Below, in pieces: positions 62,397 through 62,713 of a DNA stretch of 62,713 nucleotides. The position numbers and the translations under genes were made by a program. The notes beneath the pieces were generated by a model, which was not told the DNA's origin, searched no databases, and saw only the letters and a program-made list of their open reading frames with translations. Source of the DNA: an uncultured Bacteroidales bacterium. Lineage in GTDB: Bacteria; Bacteroidota; Bacteroidia; Bacteroidales; Muribaculaceae. The stretch is taken from the NCBI GenBank assembly GCA_947570265.1, contig CANOUR010000005.1, forward strand, positions 1-62,713, read 5' to 3'. Positions within the stretch are counted from its first letter, which is position 1; each line of letters opens with the position of its first letter.

Positions 62397-62426
62397 TTGG
62401 TGTGAATGAAAAAATGCCTACCTTTG
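62397..62426 (+). promoter_or_regulatory. Promoter of the initiator tRNA gene
   Basis: TTG (62397-62399), then TACCTTTG (62419-62426) after a 19-nt spacer: a textbook Bacteroidota -33/-7 pair, 17 nt before the mature tRNA. Confidence 0.8.
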
Positions 62427-62442
62427 CACTACCAAACAACAT

Positions 62443-62514
<72 letters not shown>

Positions 62515-62518
62515 CTAA

Positions 62519-62560
62519 AGCCGAGGCGCTTCATTAGAAAGACGCCTCGGCTCATTTTTT
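62519..62560. terminator. Terminator after the initiator tRNA
   Basis: AGCCGAGGCG (62519-62528) pairs perfectly with CGCCTCGGCT (62543-62552), 10 bp, followed by CATTTTTTG. It may also serve a minus-strand gene whose stop lies at 62552-62554. Confidence 0.8.
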
Positions 62561-62713
62561 GTGCCTGTGCAATATTGCCAGGCGTTTGGAGCGTGGGGTG
62601 ACGGTGGCGCGCGCGAGCCGGAAAAGTAAGAATGTCAATGTGCTCTCGCTGCCGTTTTCGCGGCGCATGGTAAAAAACCTGTGTTTAGGCATAGAGATTG
62701 CATAGTCGGAAGA
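62552..62713 (-). CDS. Possible C-terminal end of a basic protein (partial)
   Basis: On the minus strand a frame runs from the right edge to a TGA at 62552-62554, 53 codons, encoding a basic tail (RLARATVTPRSKR near the end). The stop overlaps the terminator hairpin of the tRNA, as expected for a real gene end, but the length and composition alone do not prove coding. No family recognised. Confidence 0.3.
   Translation of the reverse strand, partial: SSDYAISMPKHRFFTMRRENGSESTLTFLLFRLARATVTPRSKRLAILHRHKK

Overview
The window is a contiguous, gene-dense stretch of a Bacteroidales chromosome, most likely from the Muribaculaceae or a close relative. The reasons are the Bacteroidota-type promoters (a TTTG or TTG element about 20 nt upstream of TAnnTTTG) seen at about fifteen places, Bacteroidales-style proteins (two ExbD copies with a TonB whose N-terminus is typical of the group, glycine-lipid acyltransferases, DUF3256- and DUF6056-like proteins, a PIG-L deacetylase of the type usually fused to a NagB-like domain), and Bacteroidales-type gene neighbourhoods. 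I see no insertion sequence, prophage, integrase or CRISPR array; this is core and lightly accessory chromosome.

Layout. 1-2551: end of an exbB-exbD-exbD-tonB energy-transduction operon closed by a hairpin. 2677-10478: two polytopic membrane paralogues, a small Rossmann-like protein, dnaE and trxA, closed by a 17-bp perfect hairpin. 10605-15377: a Crp/Fnr regulator, an AT-rich gap that may encode a small RNA, a DUF115/GT42-like protein, then divergently glsA-glsB (glycine lipid) and a shortened HisD-like protein. 15352-22052 (minus): a tightly overlapping pepT-miaA-GT/HIT fusion-SpoIID-ampG run that looks like peptidoglycan-fragment uptake and handling joined to housekeeping genes. 22232-25336: rplM-rpsI-rpsB-tsf with a structured leader and terminator. 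25428-30996: a third membrane paralogue, recG, ispD, a SecB-like small protein and a pRiA4b ORF-3-like protein. 31015-34927: a succinyl-/propionyl-CoA:acetate-type CoA-transferase, divergent from a tRNA-modification run miaB-queD-queE. 35200-38841 (minus): five consecutive exported proteins including CsgG/FlgT-like and LPP20-like ones, preceded by an unusual structured leader or non-coding RNA at 38890-39250. 39457-46245: DUF308 membrane protein, xseB-xseA-DUF3256-DEAD helicase (minus), then nagB plus a separate PIG-L protein. 46337-52240 (minus): two large exported metallopeptidases (M13, M16) and a lipoprotein with an internal duplication. 52363-57587: DUF177-rpmF-fabH-era-der and a TraB/GumN protein. 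57589-62185 (minus): prolyl oligopeptidase, a lipoprotein and two metallo-beta-lactamase-fold proteins. 62443-62514: initiator tRNA with its own promoter and terminator.

The least explained parts are the five-gene exported CsgG/FlgT-like operon together with its structured upstream RNA, the GT2-HIT/SpoIID/AmpG set, and the degenerate HisD-like protein next to the glycine-lipid genes. All functional calls come from reading motifs and remembered family features; no database search was possible.
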